Positions 8,917 to 18,785 of a stretch of DNA of 64,000 bases are shown here, one piece after another; position 1 is the stretch's first letter, and every line of letters starts with the position of its first letter. A model generated the notes under the pieces. The model ran no database searches and had not been told where the DNA came from. It was given only the letters and a program-made list of their open reading frames with translations. This DNA is from DYJB01 sp963777165 (GTDB lineage: Bacteria > Chloroflexota > Anaerolineae > Anaerolineales > E44-bin32): contig CAVZPO010000032.1 in NCBI GenBank assembly GCA_963777165.1, positions 1 to 64,000 of the forward strand. Direction: 5' to 3'. The position numbers and the translations under genes were made by a program.

Positions 8917-10295
8917 TCACGTTGTCCGCACCCGGTCGGGAAGCGGGTGCGGGTGCACCGACAAGGCGTCTGGCGCCCAAACGAATCCCGCCACCAGCGC
9001 CAGGAGAGGTTCCACTGAGACTCGGAAACGAGCCTGGCCCGCGGCACCGGGGATGAGAACGATATACGCCAAGGTGACCACAACGACGATCGCCAATTGT
9101 GCCGCTACGGGAGGCCAATGGCGACCACGGAGCAGTGCTGTCCCGAATAGCACCCAAAGCCCCAGCGTATATGCTGCCCCAAGAAGGAAGAGGAAGGCGA
9201 GGGGCGCTGTCTCGGGCGCTTTCAGTTGCTGCTGTAACCGGCTGAACGCCACACTAGGCTGGCCGGCGCGAAGCGCACTGAGTACGCCGAAGCTCCCTTG
9301 GAACTCCCTGCCCAACCCAAGCTGGCGTGCCCAGACGCCTGACTCCACCCCGACGACCGAGCGCAGGATCCCCTCCAATTGCTGCACCACAAACACATCA
9401 GGGTAGGTGGCCAGCACGCGTATCGCATCTCCCCATTTATCCCCGCCGGCGCCGATCTCCAGAACCGCCTCATTCCGAGCAATCCCACGCGCCTCGGCCA
9501 AGACGCTGGCGACGTTGAAACCGTAGTAGGTCTTTGGCGGCTACGTTCGAGAACACGAACTCACCCCGCGCTACCTGGTTGCGGATCATCCATGGGACGA
9601 TGACCGCCAGCCCGCCTGTGAGGAGCAAGAGCGCATACGACCGCGGCCGAGCGACCCCCCTGCTGCCGGCGCAACAAGCCGAAGAGCAACCCTGCCCAGA
9701 TCACCATCAACAGCGTTCCCGCCGGTCGGACAAGACAGGCTGCACCCAATATCAGCCCGGCCGCCAACGCGGCAGTCCGCCGGCGCCCCTGGATCACCGA
9801 CATGTACGCCACGACCCCCAGGACGAGAAGGGCGGAGAAGAAGGTTTCAGACATCACTGTCATTGACCAGAACGCTGCATTGGGGCTCAAGGCATACAGC
9901 CATCCTGCCGCCAGACCAGCAGTCTGCCCTGCCGCCTTGGTGCCGAGCCAGACAAGGCATAGAGTCAGCACGCCGGTCATCCCGAGCTGAACCACGGCTA
10001 TGGCGACAGGATTCGGCTCCTGCCAGAGACTGGCCGCGGCAATGAGGAGAGGATAACCCGGGGGCCAGATCAAGTCCTGACCTGAGGGCTCCAGGTAGTT
10101 GCCGTCATAGATGAGCAGCCTCGCAAGGGCCATGTATCCGCCGGAGTCGATGATCACACCGCCTTCGGGGTGGGCGACGACAACAGCCGCCAGCACCATC
10201 CGGACGCAGACCAGCACCGCCAGAAGGTAGAACGCCAACCTTCGTCGAAGAGGTCGTGGTGCCGCGCTCGCTGCGGCGGCGAGCTTGGGAGTCAT
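8917..10295 (-). CDS. Membrane glycosyltransferase, GT39/GT-C-like (two frameshifts)
   Basis: Multi-spanning transferase of the type that uses polyprenyl-phosphate sugars on the outer face of the membrane. The first 200 residues read well: DSGGYMALARLL in the first external loop carries the acidic residue, followed by WPPGYPLL and several helices. The frame then breaks in a run of six C (9655-9660 on the plus strand) and again in a TTT run near 9533-9535. After each one-base correction the protein continues (LTGGLAVIVPWMIRNQ, then TYYGFN, then LEIGAGGDKW to the end). Both breaks fall in homopolymers, so a sequence error is likely. ATG 10295 is preceded by GGTGG. The 150 bases upstream (10296-10445) show nothing. 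Confidence 0.75.
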
Positions 10296-10445
10296 CGAAT
10301 TCCACCGATCGCCCTCTGGCATAGCAGCCGATTCTCGTCTGCGATTCACGGACCTGCTCCTGCTGCATGGCAAGTTGGACGGCTCCTCGCAGCCAGGGCC
10401 GCTATCGCAATGGGCAACTACGACAATCCGGAAGGAGCGTTCAAC

Positions 10446-11099
10446 TCAGCCTTTCGCCTCATCCGGGAGCCCTTGAAACGTCCCTACGATCCGCAGGATC
10501 TCAAAGCCCTCGGCGAAGGGCAGCTCGGCCAGCGCGCCTTGACGCACCAGTGTGGATCGAATGACGGCGGGGTCGAAGTAGTATTTGTCGCAGTACGTCC
10601 CGTACTGCTGCAAGGCACGGACCTTCTTCTCGACCTCCGCCTCCGCCACCTCGACCAGGAACTGCGGGAAGAACCCGTAGGAGCTGCGCAGGACGTCGAA
10701 GCCCAGGACGGTCGTGCCTCGAAACGCCCGCATGGCTTCCAGCGTGGCCACCCCGTGATCCTGATGGATGTCCGACTGCGAGTGAACGAAGACGATCTCC
10801 GGCCGGTGCCGGCGGTTCAAGTCGTACAGGAATTCGAGGATCTCCTGCCGGTCGCGCGGGAAGTAACGCGTCTCGAACGATCCGAGCACGATCCGGTCGC
10901 GCCCCACGCCCAGCTCGGCCATGCTGCGGTAGTGTTCGTCGACCACGTTCTTCAACGCCGGGTTCTTCTGGTTGTCCGAGAGCGTGACGCACAGGATCTC
11001 GGCCCGCGCGGCGATGCCCGCCAACAGCGCGCCGCAGCCGAGCTCGATGTCGTCCGGGTGCGCGCCCAGGAACAGGACCTTCGATCCGAAGAACTTCAT
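10446..11099 (-). CDS. PIG-L/LmbE family deacetylase
   Basis: Zinc-dependent N-deacetylase of 217 residues. The metal motif AHPDD is at residues 13-17, followed by IELGCG, and HSQSDIHQDH in the middle supplies the third zinc ligand region. Family members remove N-acetyl from GlcNAc-type sugars (PIG-L, MshB, BshB) or act on antibiotics. In this locus it most likely unmasks an amino group on a sugar of the polysaccharide or its precursor. It begins 15 bases after the stop of the methyltransferase gene, in the same run, so the pair probably works on the same sugar. Confidence 0.9.
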   Translation of the reverse strand: MKFFGSKVLFLGAHPDDIELGCGALLAGIAARAEILCVTLSDNQKNPALKNVVDEHYRSMAELGVGRDRIVLGSFETRYFPRDRQEILEFLYDLNRRHRPEIVFVHSQSDIHQDHGVATLEAMRAFRGTTVLGFDVLRSSYGFFPQFLVEVAEAEVEKKVRALQQYGTYCDKYYFDPAVIRSTLVRQGALAELPFAEGFEILRIVGTFQGLPDEAKG

Positions 11100-11114
11100 C
11101 GGGACCCTCCCCGG

Positions 11115-11915
11115 TCAGACATGGGCAACGAAACCGCCGACGACCTTGGTCATCACCAGCTTGCCGTCGCGCTGCAGACGAGCGGCGGATGCGGCGGCGA
11201 TCTGGCCGATGAGCTGCTCGAATTCGTCCTTGCCCTGGAACAGGCTGGTCCACAGGCGCCGGTCCTCCGAGAGCGAGGCGCGCGTGTAGGCCAGGAAGGG
11301 CTCGATGCTCTCGAACACCAGCGGATTCTCAAAGACCTGCACGTCGACCCGGCTGAAGTGACGTCGGATCTCGTCCAGGATCTCGCTGGCGTAGCGGGAA
11401 CTCCCCGGCATGGGAGGGATCGGGCGGCCGGTCGCTTCGCGGATGATGTCGTAGAACAGGCGCTTGTTCTCCGGCATCGGCCCGGTCGTGAACAGCCGTC
11501 CCCCCGGGCGGAGCATGCGGCGCATCTCGCCGATGGTGAACGGCGCGCTCGCGGCGTAGTAGATGGCGAAGCAGCACGAGAGCAGATCGAAGCCGGCGTC
11601 CTCGAACGGAAAACGCCGGTTGAAGTCGAGCTCGGTGAATTTGACGGCGTCGCCGGTGCGGGAGTTCGCCGCCCGGGCCGTCGCCAGCAGTTCGGGCGAG
11701 ACGTCCCCGCCCGTGATCTCGGCTTTCCCCTGCAGGGCATCCCAGAAGACGAAGCACTGCTTGCCCGCGCCGCACCCGACGTCCAGGATCTGGCAACCGG
11801 CTTGCGGCTTGAGCACTTCGAGCATCCAGGCATCGATGTCGCGGCTGCCGTATTGCTGATGGATGTCGATGCGCTTCAAGAGATCGCTGCTGGTTTCCCT
11901 GTACTCGATCTTCAT
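11115..11915 (-). CDS. Class I SAM-dependent methyltransferase
   Basis: 266 residues. The SAM-binding motif ILDVGCGAGKQ lies near residues 43-53, GGDVSPE marks the acidic end of strand 2, and LRPGGRLFTTGP is the typical motif IV-V region of Methyltransf_11/25 proteins. The substrate is not visible. Methylation of a sugar or of a chain end, as in ABC-exported O-antigens, is plausible from context. The gene sits between a GT-B protein and a PIG-L deacetylase, all in one orientation with short gaps. Confidence 0.87.
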   Translation of the reverse strand: MKIEYRETSSDLLKRIDIHQQYGSRDIDAWMLEVLKPQAGCQILDVGCGAGKQCFVFWDALQGKAEITGGDVSPELLATARAANSRTGDAVKFTELDFNRRFPFEDAGFDLLSCCFAIYYAASAPFTIGEMRRMLRPGGRLFTTGPMPENKRLFYDIIREATGRPIPPMPGSSRYASEILDEIRRHFSRVDVQVFENPLVFESIEPFLAYTRASLSEDRRLWTSLFQGKDEFEQLIGQIAAASAARLQRDGKLVMTKVVGGFVAHV

Positions 11916-11943
11916 TCCGTCACCATCCTGGGGTCAAAATCGA

Positions 11944-13603
11944 TTATAGCCCGGCCGCCTGGCCCTTCGGTCGGGCGCGCAGCGCTCGTCCTGAGGCACG
12001 GCCCCGGCCGCTCTCGAAGGGTCGCCCGTGCAGGATCCCCTCTCGGATGACGCTGAGTGCCTCCGAGTCCAACAACCGCGCCGGATCGAACGATTTGAGC
12101 AACACCATCCCGGGAAACCCGTTCTCGTCGGCCAGGAACTCGCTCAGATCGAGCGAGGCGTGGAACACCTCATGATGCAGGAACCGCCGGGCGTTGGCCG
12201 TGAAAGCCGCCGGAGCGTCCAGGGCAGGCGCCTGCAGGAGCGCTTCAAGCGCCAGCCCGTACTCCTCCCGCGAGCCCGGCAGGAAGACCGTCGGCACCTG
12301 CGTGTAGCGCGCCCGTCCGGCGCAGAGCACCGGCACACCGGCAATCGACGCCTCCAACCCCACCGACGAGTTGTACACCAACACCAGCTTCGAACGGCGG
12401 ATCAGACTCGTACGAACTGACGTAGTCCGACGGACCGAGGAAGAGAAGGTTGGGCGCGTCCCGCAAGCCCGAGGCCACCAACCAGTTGGCAACGCTTTGC
12501 TGGCTCTCTTTGCCCGGCCGGTCCTCGTCCGGGTGCGCGCGGAGCACGAAAAGCGTTTCGGGATGACGGGGGATCGCTCGGCCCAGTTCCTCGAGCCACT
12601 CGAACATCGTCGAATAGAGAGTGTTGGCGTGCACCTGGCTCGTGTCAAAAACGACGTTGGTGAAGATCGTCGTCACCTGGCGGAAGCCCGTCAGGCGCGC
12701 CTCGAACGACGGCGGCAGCGGCTGCATCTCCGGCCAGAAGTCGATCCCGGCCATGCGAATGCGACCGCGGAATCGGCCGCCCAGGTAGTCGTCGAGGCGC
12801 TCCGACTGCGCCGCGTCCAGACGGCCTTCCGGAGCGATGTCGACCTCCCGGAAGGTCGCCTCGCGCGCCGAGAAGAACGCCGAGTGCGGCTGCAGGCCGA
12901 CCTCATGGGTGATGACCGGAACCCCGGCGCGCCGCGCGACCAGCCGCGCCACCGCCTCGGGAAACATGATTCCATTGAAGACAACCACGGCCCTGGGCCG
13001 TCGGCGCTCGATCAACTCCTCGAATTCGAGGTGCAGGCTGATGGCCGAGCGGACATACTGCCGCACCAGATCCCGAACGGCCTGGCTGTCCTCGAGGTCG
13101 TGCCGGCGAAGCACCCAGCGCACCGTCGGCAGCACAAGCGATCCGAATCCAACGCCGTCCAACTCGCAGGCGATCAAGCCGGCCAGCGATTGCGCTTCGA
13201 GGTCCCGGGTGCGTTCGAGGGCCTCCGGCCGGAGCCGGAGCCCGACGGTCGGCAGGCCGGAGAACAACCGATCGCTGAAGCGCATGCACTGGGCGCACGG
13301 AGGCGGCGCCTCGAGGTGAAGCCGCTGCGCCCCGAGCGTGCACTGTTCCATCCCGGCGCGGCAGGCGACCTGGAGCACGGGCGTGCCGGCCGCTCGCAAT
13401 GACCACGCGGTGAGCAGGGAGAACGCACCGTTCAGACTGAGCCGATGGATGCGCGTCGAGGCGTTGAAGATCAGGACCGGACCGAGCGAATCGTCGACCG
13501 CCGGGCGGGTATCCAGGAAGGCGCGCACGCGGGCGACCTGCGCTCCCAGCGTCTGGTTGCCGCGCCGGATGCGCCAGCGGACACGAATCGGATCGAGCAA
13601 CAA
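11944..13603 (-). CDS. Capsule-type GT-B glycosyltransferase (one frameshift)
   Basis: About 550 residues over two frames. The first part (13603 to about 12405) reads through VLIFNASTRIHRLS, a CAQCMRF cysteine segment, TRWVLRRHD-like helical text, ITHEVGLQPHSAFF and RAHPDEDRPGKESQQ. A one-base shift near 12405 then leads into LVLVYNSSVGLEASIAGVPV and the rest. The HP motif plus an SSVGxE loop is the pattern shared by capsule Kdo transferases, TagF-type phosphotransferases and bacterial sialyltransferases. It starts at a TTG (13603) behind an AGGAG site, ten bases after the NeuB stop. A nonulosonic acid transferase is an attractive reading, but only inference. Confidence 0.72.
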
Positions 13604-13612
13604 GACGGACTC

Positions 13613-14488
13613 CTAGGCTCCCACACGGCGCAGGCGCTTCAACGACGGCTGCTCGCTGGCGTAGACGCGCTTGATCCCGTCTCCGACGGCCAGCTCGGAG
13701 ACGCGGATGTACTTCACCAGGCGCTCGAAGCCTCCCGGTTCGACGGATGCCGCCTGGTCGCTCCCCCACATGGCGCGGTCGAGCGTGATGTGCCGCTCGA
13801 CCATGCAGGCACCCAATGCCACCGCCACCGCCGATGGCACCAGTCCGACCTCATGCCCCGAGTAGCCGACCGGGCACGGAAACTCGGTGCGCAGCGTTTC
13901 AACCATGCGCAGGTTGAGCTCCTCCGGCTCGCACGGATACGTGCTCGTCGCATGCGTCAGCACCAGATCGTTGGTGCCGAGCACTTTCACGGCGGCGCGG
14001 ATCTGCTCCATGGTCGACATGCCCGTGGACAGGACCACCGGGCGGCCCGTCGTGCGCAGGTGCCGCAGCAGCGCGTGGTCGGTGAGCGATGCCGACGGGA
14101 CTTTGTAGCACACCGGCCGGAAAGGCTCCAGGAAGTCGACCGACGGCTCATCCCACACCGAGGCGAACCATTGGATCCCATGCCCGCGGCAGTAGGCGTC
14201 GATGGCGCGGTAATCCGTCTCGCTGAACTCGACCTTGTGGCGATAGTCGAGGTAGCTGATGTAACCCCAGGGAGTCTCGCGCATCTGGTCGCGTTGGTCC
14301 GGCGGCACACACAGCTCCGGCGTGCGTTTCTGGAACTTGACGGCATCCGCCCCGGCGTGCACGGCGGCGTCGATCATCCGCTGGGCGGTTTCGAGGTCGC
14401 CGTTGTGGTTGATGCCGATCTCGGCGATGACGTAGGTGGGATGCCCGTCCCCGACGAGGCGATCCCCGAGGCGCACTTCTCTAGGCAT
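13613..14488 (-). CDS. NeuB-type nonulosonic acid synthase lacking the SAF domain
   Basis: Condenses phosphoenolpyruvate with an N-acyl-mannosamine-type sugar to a nine-carbon keto acid. The TIM-barrel motifs are complete: IAEIGINHNGD near residue 20, VKFQKR, KVPSAS, LSTGMST, GYSGHE and VERHITLD. The protein ends at 291 residues, shortly after the RRV segment where the antifreeze-like SAF domain normally begins, so that domain is missing; full NeuB proteins have about 340-350 residues. Its ATG overlaps the stop of the NeuA-HAD gene, tying the two activities together. Possible products include sialic, legionaminic or a related acid; sequence alone does not decide. Confidence 0.88.
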   Translation of the reverse strand: MPREVRLGDRLVGDGHPTYVIAEIGINHNGDLETAQRMIDAAVHAGADAVKFQKRTPELCVPPDQRDQMRETPWGYISYLDYRHKVEFSETDYRAIDAYCRGHGIQWFASVWDEPSVDFLEPFRPVCYKVPSASLTDHALLRHLRTTGRPVVLSTGMSTMEQIRAAVKVLGTNDLVLTHATSTYPCEPEELNLRMVETLRTEFPCPVGYSGHEVGLVPSAVAVALGACMVERHITLDRAMWGSDQAASVEPGGFERLVKYIRVSELAVGDGIKRVYASEQPSLKRLRRVGA

Positions 14489-15720
14489 GGGGCTCCTTCG
14501 ACTCCAGGGTCTGGATCAGCAGGTCACACAGCTCACGAACCGCGCCGTGGCCGCCGCGATGGGAGAGCACGCGATCCGCGCCGGCGAGGGCAGACGGATG
14601 CGCGTCGGCGACGGCCAGCGCGCAGGCGACGAGCGGAAAGCACGGCACATCGTTGGCGTCGTTCCCGAGATAGATCGTCTCGCCCGGGGCTGCCGCCCGC
14701 TCCACGAGCAGGGCCTGCAGCGCGGCGGCCTTATCGCCGGAGCCCTGGACGAAGGGCAGGTTGAGCTTGCGGCAGCGCGCCGCCACCACCGGGTCGGTCT
14801 CGGTCGAGAGAACGACGACCTCGACGCCGCGCTCGCGCAGGCGCGCCAGCCCCCAGCCGTCCCCGCGGTCGGCGGCCACCATCTCGCGCCCGTCGGAGTC
14901 GGTCCAGACGCGGTTGTCGGTCAGCACCCCGTCGAAGTCGAGCACCACCAGCTTCACGCGGGCGGGCATCGGCCGCGGCGCCGGCCCGGGCCGCACGGCC
15001 TCCAGCGCCGGGTCGCTCACCAGCCACTCGGCGCGTTCCCAATCGCGCAGCGTGTCGATGTCCACGGTGAAGCGCGGGTCGAGCTCGAGCCCCAGGATCA
15101 CGTCGCCACTCATCGAGTGCTTCTCGAGGATGGCGCGGGGCCGAATGGCGTCGACGTGGCCGGTCTGCCAGTACGTGGGCGGCAGTTCCTGCCGAGGCAT
15201 GTTGTATGGCTCGCGCAGTCCTTCGCGAAGCAGCGGGCGTCATGCGGCCGTCCGGCTGCAGGCGCCACATCTTGTACGGGTTCTGACCCGATGGGACGAT
15301 GCCCCGCACCGAATCCGCATCGGGGGTGTCGAGCAGAAGCTGCACGGCTCGATCCACCAGGTCGCGCGGGCGGACGGGAGATGTCGGGCGAAGTTGAACA
15401 ACGATCTCCGGCCGGTAGTCTTCATGTTCCTCGAGCCAGCGCAGGGCGTGCTCGAAGACCGGCAGATCCTGCGTCCGGTCCTGCGCCAGGTCGGCCGGCC
15501 GGAGGAAGGGCGTCTCGGCGCCGTAGCGCCGGGCGATGGCGGCGATCTCGTCGTCATCCGTCGAGAGCAGCACGCGCGTGACGGAAGATGCCTGGCGCGC
15601 GGCGGCCAGGCTCCAGGCCAGCAGCGGATGCCCGGCGAAGGCGCGGATGTTCTTGCGCGGGATCGACTTCGATCCGCCGCGGGCCGGGATGATCGCCAGG
15701 ACTTCCGGCCGGGCTACCAT
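14481..15720 (-). CDS. Bifunctional cytidylyltransferase-HAD phosphatase, NeuA/KdsC type (one frameshift)
   Basis: The N-terminal domain (15720 to about 15240) is a CMP-nonulosonate synthetase: IIPARGGSKSIPRKN near residue 10, STDDDEI and QLRPTSPVR. The C-terminal domain is a KdsC-like HAD phosphatase: VVLDFDGVLTDN, VVVLSTE and GNDANDVPC. Fusions of this kind are known in NeuA proteins, where the HAD domain removes the phosphate left by NeuB on a 9-phosphate product. The frame changes once in a GGG run at 15235-15237; dropping one base gives a continuous protein of about 412 residues. ATG 15720 overlaps the stop of the SDR upstream and the 3' end overlaps NeuB, so SDR, NeuA-HAD and NeuB look translationally coupled. 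Confidence 0.85.
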
Positions 15721-16535
15721 GCCGTCCAGCCTCCGTCGACGATCAAGTTGGAGCCGGTCATATAGGAGGAAGCATCCGAGGCCAGGAAGAGCAGCGCCCC
15801 ATTCATCTCGTCCCGGCGGGCCATGCGGCCGAGCACCGTGCGGGCAGAATAGTTGGCCACGAAACCGTCGTCGTGGTCGTTGAAGACCCCGCCGGGCGTC
15901 AGCGCGTTGACGCGCAGCCCGGTCCCGGCGAAATAAGTCGCCAGGTAGCGCGTCATGCCGAGCACGCCGGATTTCGTCACCGAGTAGTAGACGGGCTTGA
16001 ACTGCCGTGGCTTGCCGGGCTGCGCGTAGATCCGCTGGTCCGGCCCGACCAGTCCATAGGTGGAGCAGAGGTTGATGATCACGCCGCTTCCCTGCTCGAG
16101 CATCGGCCGGGACACCGCCTGGGAGCACAGGAACATCCCGGTCAGGTTGACGGCCAGCGCCTGATTCCACATCTCGAGCGGGTAATCCTCGAAGGCGTTG
16201 GCCGCTCGCTCCTGATGCGCCGGATCGAACTTGGGATCGAGCGCCGCGCTGTTGACCAGCACGTCCACGCGACCGTGGTCGGCACGGACTTGGCCGATGG
16301 CCCGCGTGACCAACTCGAGCTGTGTGACGTCCAGGCCGAGCCCGATCGCCTTCCCGCCCTCGGCGCGCAAGCCGGCTGCCACGTTCTCCGCCTTGGCGAC
16401 GTCCAGATCGGCCACGGCGACCGATGCTCCGGCCTCCGCCAGCGTGCGGCAGAACTCCGCCCCGAGCAACCCTGCGCCTCCGGTGACGATCGCCACGCGG
16501 CCGTCCATGCGGAACTTGTCCAGTTCCTTCGTCAT
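15714..16535 (-). CDS. SDR oxidoreductase, PtmA-like (flagellin/sugar modification type)
   Basis: 273 residues. TGGAGLLG is at residues 18-25, NSAALDPKFD follows the NNAG position, YYSVTKSG is the catalytic Tyr-Lys region, and the end VDGGWTAW is characteristic of PtmA-type proteins from legionaminic/pseudaminic modification clusters. In Campylobacter ptmA sits beside ptmB (cytidylyltransferase) and a neuB homologue, the same order as here. It therefore probably makes or modifies a nonulosonic acid derivative. I chose the ATG at 16535 because GGGAG precedes it; the open frame extends to 16616 without support. Confidence 0.88.
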   Translation of the reverse strand: MTKELDKFRMDGRVAIVTGGAGLLGAEFCRTLAEAGASVAVADLDVAKAENVAAGLRAEGGKAIGLGLDVTQLELVTRAIGQVRADHGRVDVLVNSAALDPKFDPAHQERAANAFEDYPLEMWNQALAVNLTGMFLCSQAVSRPMLEQGSGVIINLCSTYGLVGPDQRIYAQPGKPRQFKPVYYSVTKSGVLGMTRYLATYFAGTGLRVNALTPGGVFNDHDDGFVANYSARTVLGRMARRDEMNGALLFLASDASSYMTGSNLIVDGGWTAW

Positions 16536-16642
16536 GCGCGCTCCCCGTGCATCCAATCGGAACTTAGAATGGTACCACCGGGCCCGGCCGGCACACCGTG
16601 AGGTAGACTTGGGCATCCGGCCTGGCGCACGCAGGTGGTGGC

Positions 16643-18674
16643 ATGAAGCAGATCTTCCAGCGACGTGAACCGTGGATTGCTGTGGCCGTGGTCGTCGGCA
16701 TCGGCCTGCTGGCCTTTGTGCCCTTGCTTCACCGCTTCGGTTTCTACCGCGATGACTGGTATCAGCTCTGGGCGGGGCACACGTTCGGCGCCGACAGCAT
16801 CATCACGCTGTTCTCGATCGATCGACCGGTGATGGGCTACCTGTACGCCGGCACCTATTCCCTGTTTGGAGAGTCCGCCCTGGCGTGGAACGTCTACTCT
16901 CTGGCGCTGCGGCTGGCCGGCGCCCTGGCGTTCCTGTGGCTGATGCGCCAGCTTTGGCCGGAGGAAAAGGCCGCCGCCACGACCGCCGCTGTCTTGTTCG
17001 TCGTCTACCCGGGTTTCCTGCAGCAGCCGAACGCCGATACCTTCTCGAACCAACTGACCAGCTACGCCTGCGGGGTCGTCTCGCTGGCGCTGACCGTCGC
17101 CGCGGGGCGCGCCACAAACCGCCGCGCCTCGATCGCCCTCACCGGGCTGGCGATCGTGACCGGCCTCGCCAACTGGCTGCTGTACGAATACATGATCGGG
17201 CTGGAGGGCGTGCGCCTGGTGCTGTTGGCGCTTCTCGCCTGGAGAGCCGAGCATGGCCTCAAGCCGGTGGTTCGCCGGAACTCTGGCGCGTTGGCTCCCC
17301 TACCTGCTGCCGCTGGCTGCGTATCTCGTCTGGCGTATGCTGTTCTTCCAGGCCGCCCGCGCGGCCGTCGACGTCGGAGGGCTGCTCCAACAGTACACCG
17401 GCTCGCCGCTGCGCATGTTCGGGCGGGTCGGCCTGGAGACGGTACGCGACTTCATCGAAGCCGGGCTGTCCGGCTGGTTCGTGCCCGCCTATCGACTCAA
17501 CGCCTTCGCCACGCTGACCGACAGCCTGATCGCCTTCGTCCTGGCCGGGCTGGCGATCGCCGTGTTCGTCGCCTACGCCCGCGCGGCGCGCGCTTCGCGC
17601 GCGGTGCGCGAGGGTGCAACCGCATTCGCCTCCAACCCGCAGTCGGCGCGCGAGATGATCATTGTCGGCGGCCTGGCCATCCTGATGGGCGCATTCCCGG
17701 TGATCGTCGCCGGCCGCGACGTGCGTTGGGAGAGCGGCTTCGATCGCTACACGCTGCACCTGACGCTTGGCATCGCGCTGCTGGTCACCGGGACGCTGCT
17801 GCGCTTCGCCCGCCGGCCGCTGCCGGTGCTGGCGTTCAGCCTGCTGATCGGCCTGGGCGTCTCGACCCACTACCTGAACGCCGTCGACTGGGCGCGGGCG
17901 TGGGAGGACCAACGGCAGATGTGGTGGCAGCTCACCTGGCGCGCGCCCGGGCTCGAGCCGGGGACCGTCCTGCTGATGCAGACGCCCGATTTCGCTTTCT
18001 TCGAGGACTATGAGACCTGGGCGCCTGCCAACCTGATCTACTACCCGGAGGCGAGATCCCCGATCCTGGCGACCGAGCTCCTCACCGAACACACGGCCGA
18101 GCTGGTGCGCCTGGGCACCCGCGACGTGCGCGGTATGCGGACGCTGATCGAATTCCAGCGAGACTTCAACTTCAGCCTGCTGGCCGTCATGCCCTCCCGG
18201 GGCACTTGCCTGCACGTCCTGGAGAGCGTCTCCCCGGAGATGCCGACGGATTCTGAGAGCCTGGTCAGCTCGCTGGCGCGCTACTCGCACGCCGAGCGGA
18301 TCATGACCGAGGCCGAGCCGGCGATCCCGCCCGAGACGATCTTCGGATCCGAGCCGACGCACACATGGTGCTGGTACTACGAGACCGCCGCGTTGGCGCG
18401 CCAGCGCGGCGACTGGCAGGCGATCGTCGCCCTGGGCGCGCAAGTCGAGGAGCTCGGCCTCAAACCGCTGGACCGTTCCGAATGGATGCCGTTCTTTCAG
18501 GCCTATATCAACCTGGACATGGACGAACTGGCCGGGGTGGCGGCGGTTCGGATTCGCGATAGTGAGCATACCCGGCATTCGTTGTGTGACCACCTTACCC
18601 AGGCCTACTTCGCCGACGAGGCGTCTTTCCTGCGCGGCCAGGAGCTGCTGTGCTCGTTCGAGCCGGCGCCCTGA
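16643..18674 (+). CDS. Large membrane glycosyltransferase with C-terminal soluble domain (one frameshift)
   Basis: Multi-spanning protein. FGFYRDDWYQ in the first external loop carries the acidic pair typical of GT-C catalytic centres, followed by about ten helices and a soluble tail of roughly 230 residues (from about TVLLMQTPDF onward). The frame changes by one base near 17265, between GLKPVV and the continuation FAGTLARWLPYLLPL. The total length exceeds a multiple of three by one, consistent with a single extra base. It is the only plus-strand gene in the long minus-strand run and has GGTGG before its ATG. Its FYRDDW loop resembles the FYEDDL loop of the protein at 22249-24015. Confidence 0.78.
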
Positions 18675-18785
18675 GCCGACGCGCCCGCGTCCTGAAGCTC
18701 GAACCTGCGCCGGGCGCGCCTGACGGCCTACCCGACCCGTTGGCGGGTTCGCAATGCGATTGTCGCGCGGCGCGGCGATCATCCC

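Noticed and set aside
9655..9660. Six-base homopolymer as a phase-variation switch in a glycosyltransferase gene
   Set aside because: The tract is short, a second unrelated frameshift occurs in the same gene, and similar indels hit housekeeping-type genes, so sequence error is the simpler reading.
18735..18748. Hairpin ACCCG-TTGG-CGGGT between the convergent genes as a terminator
   Set aside because: Only a five-base stem and no T tract on either strand.
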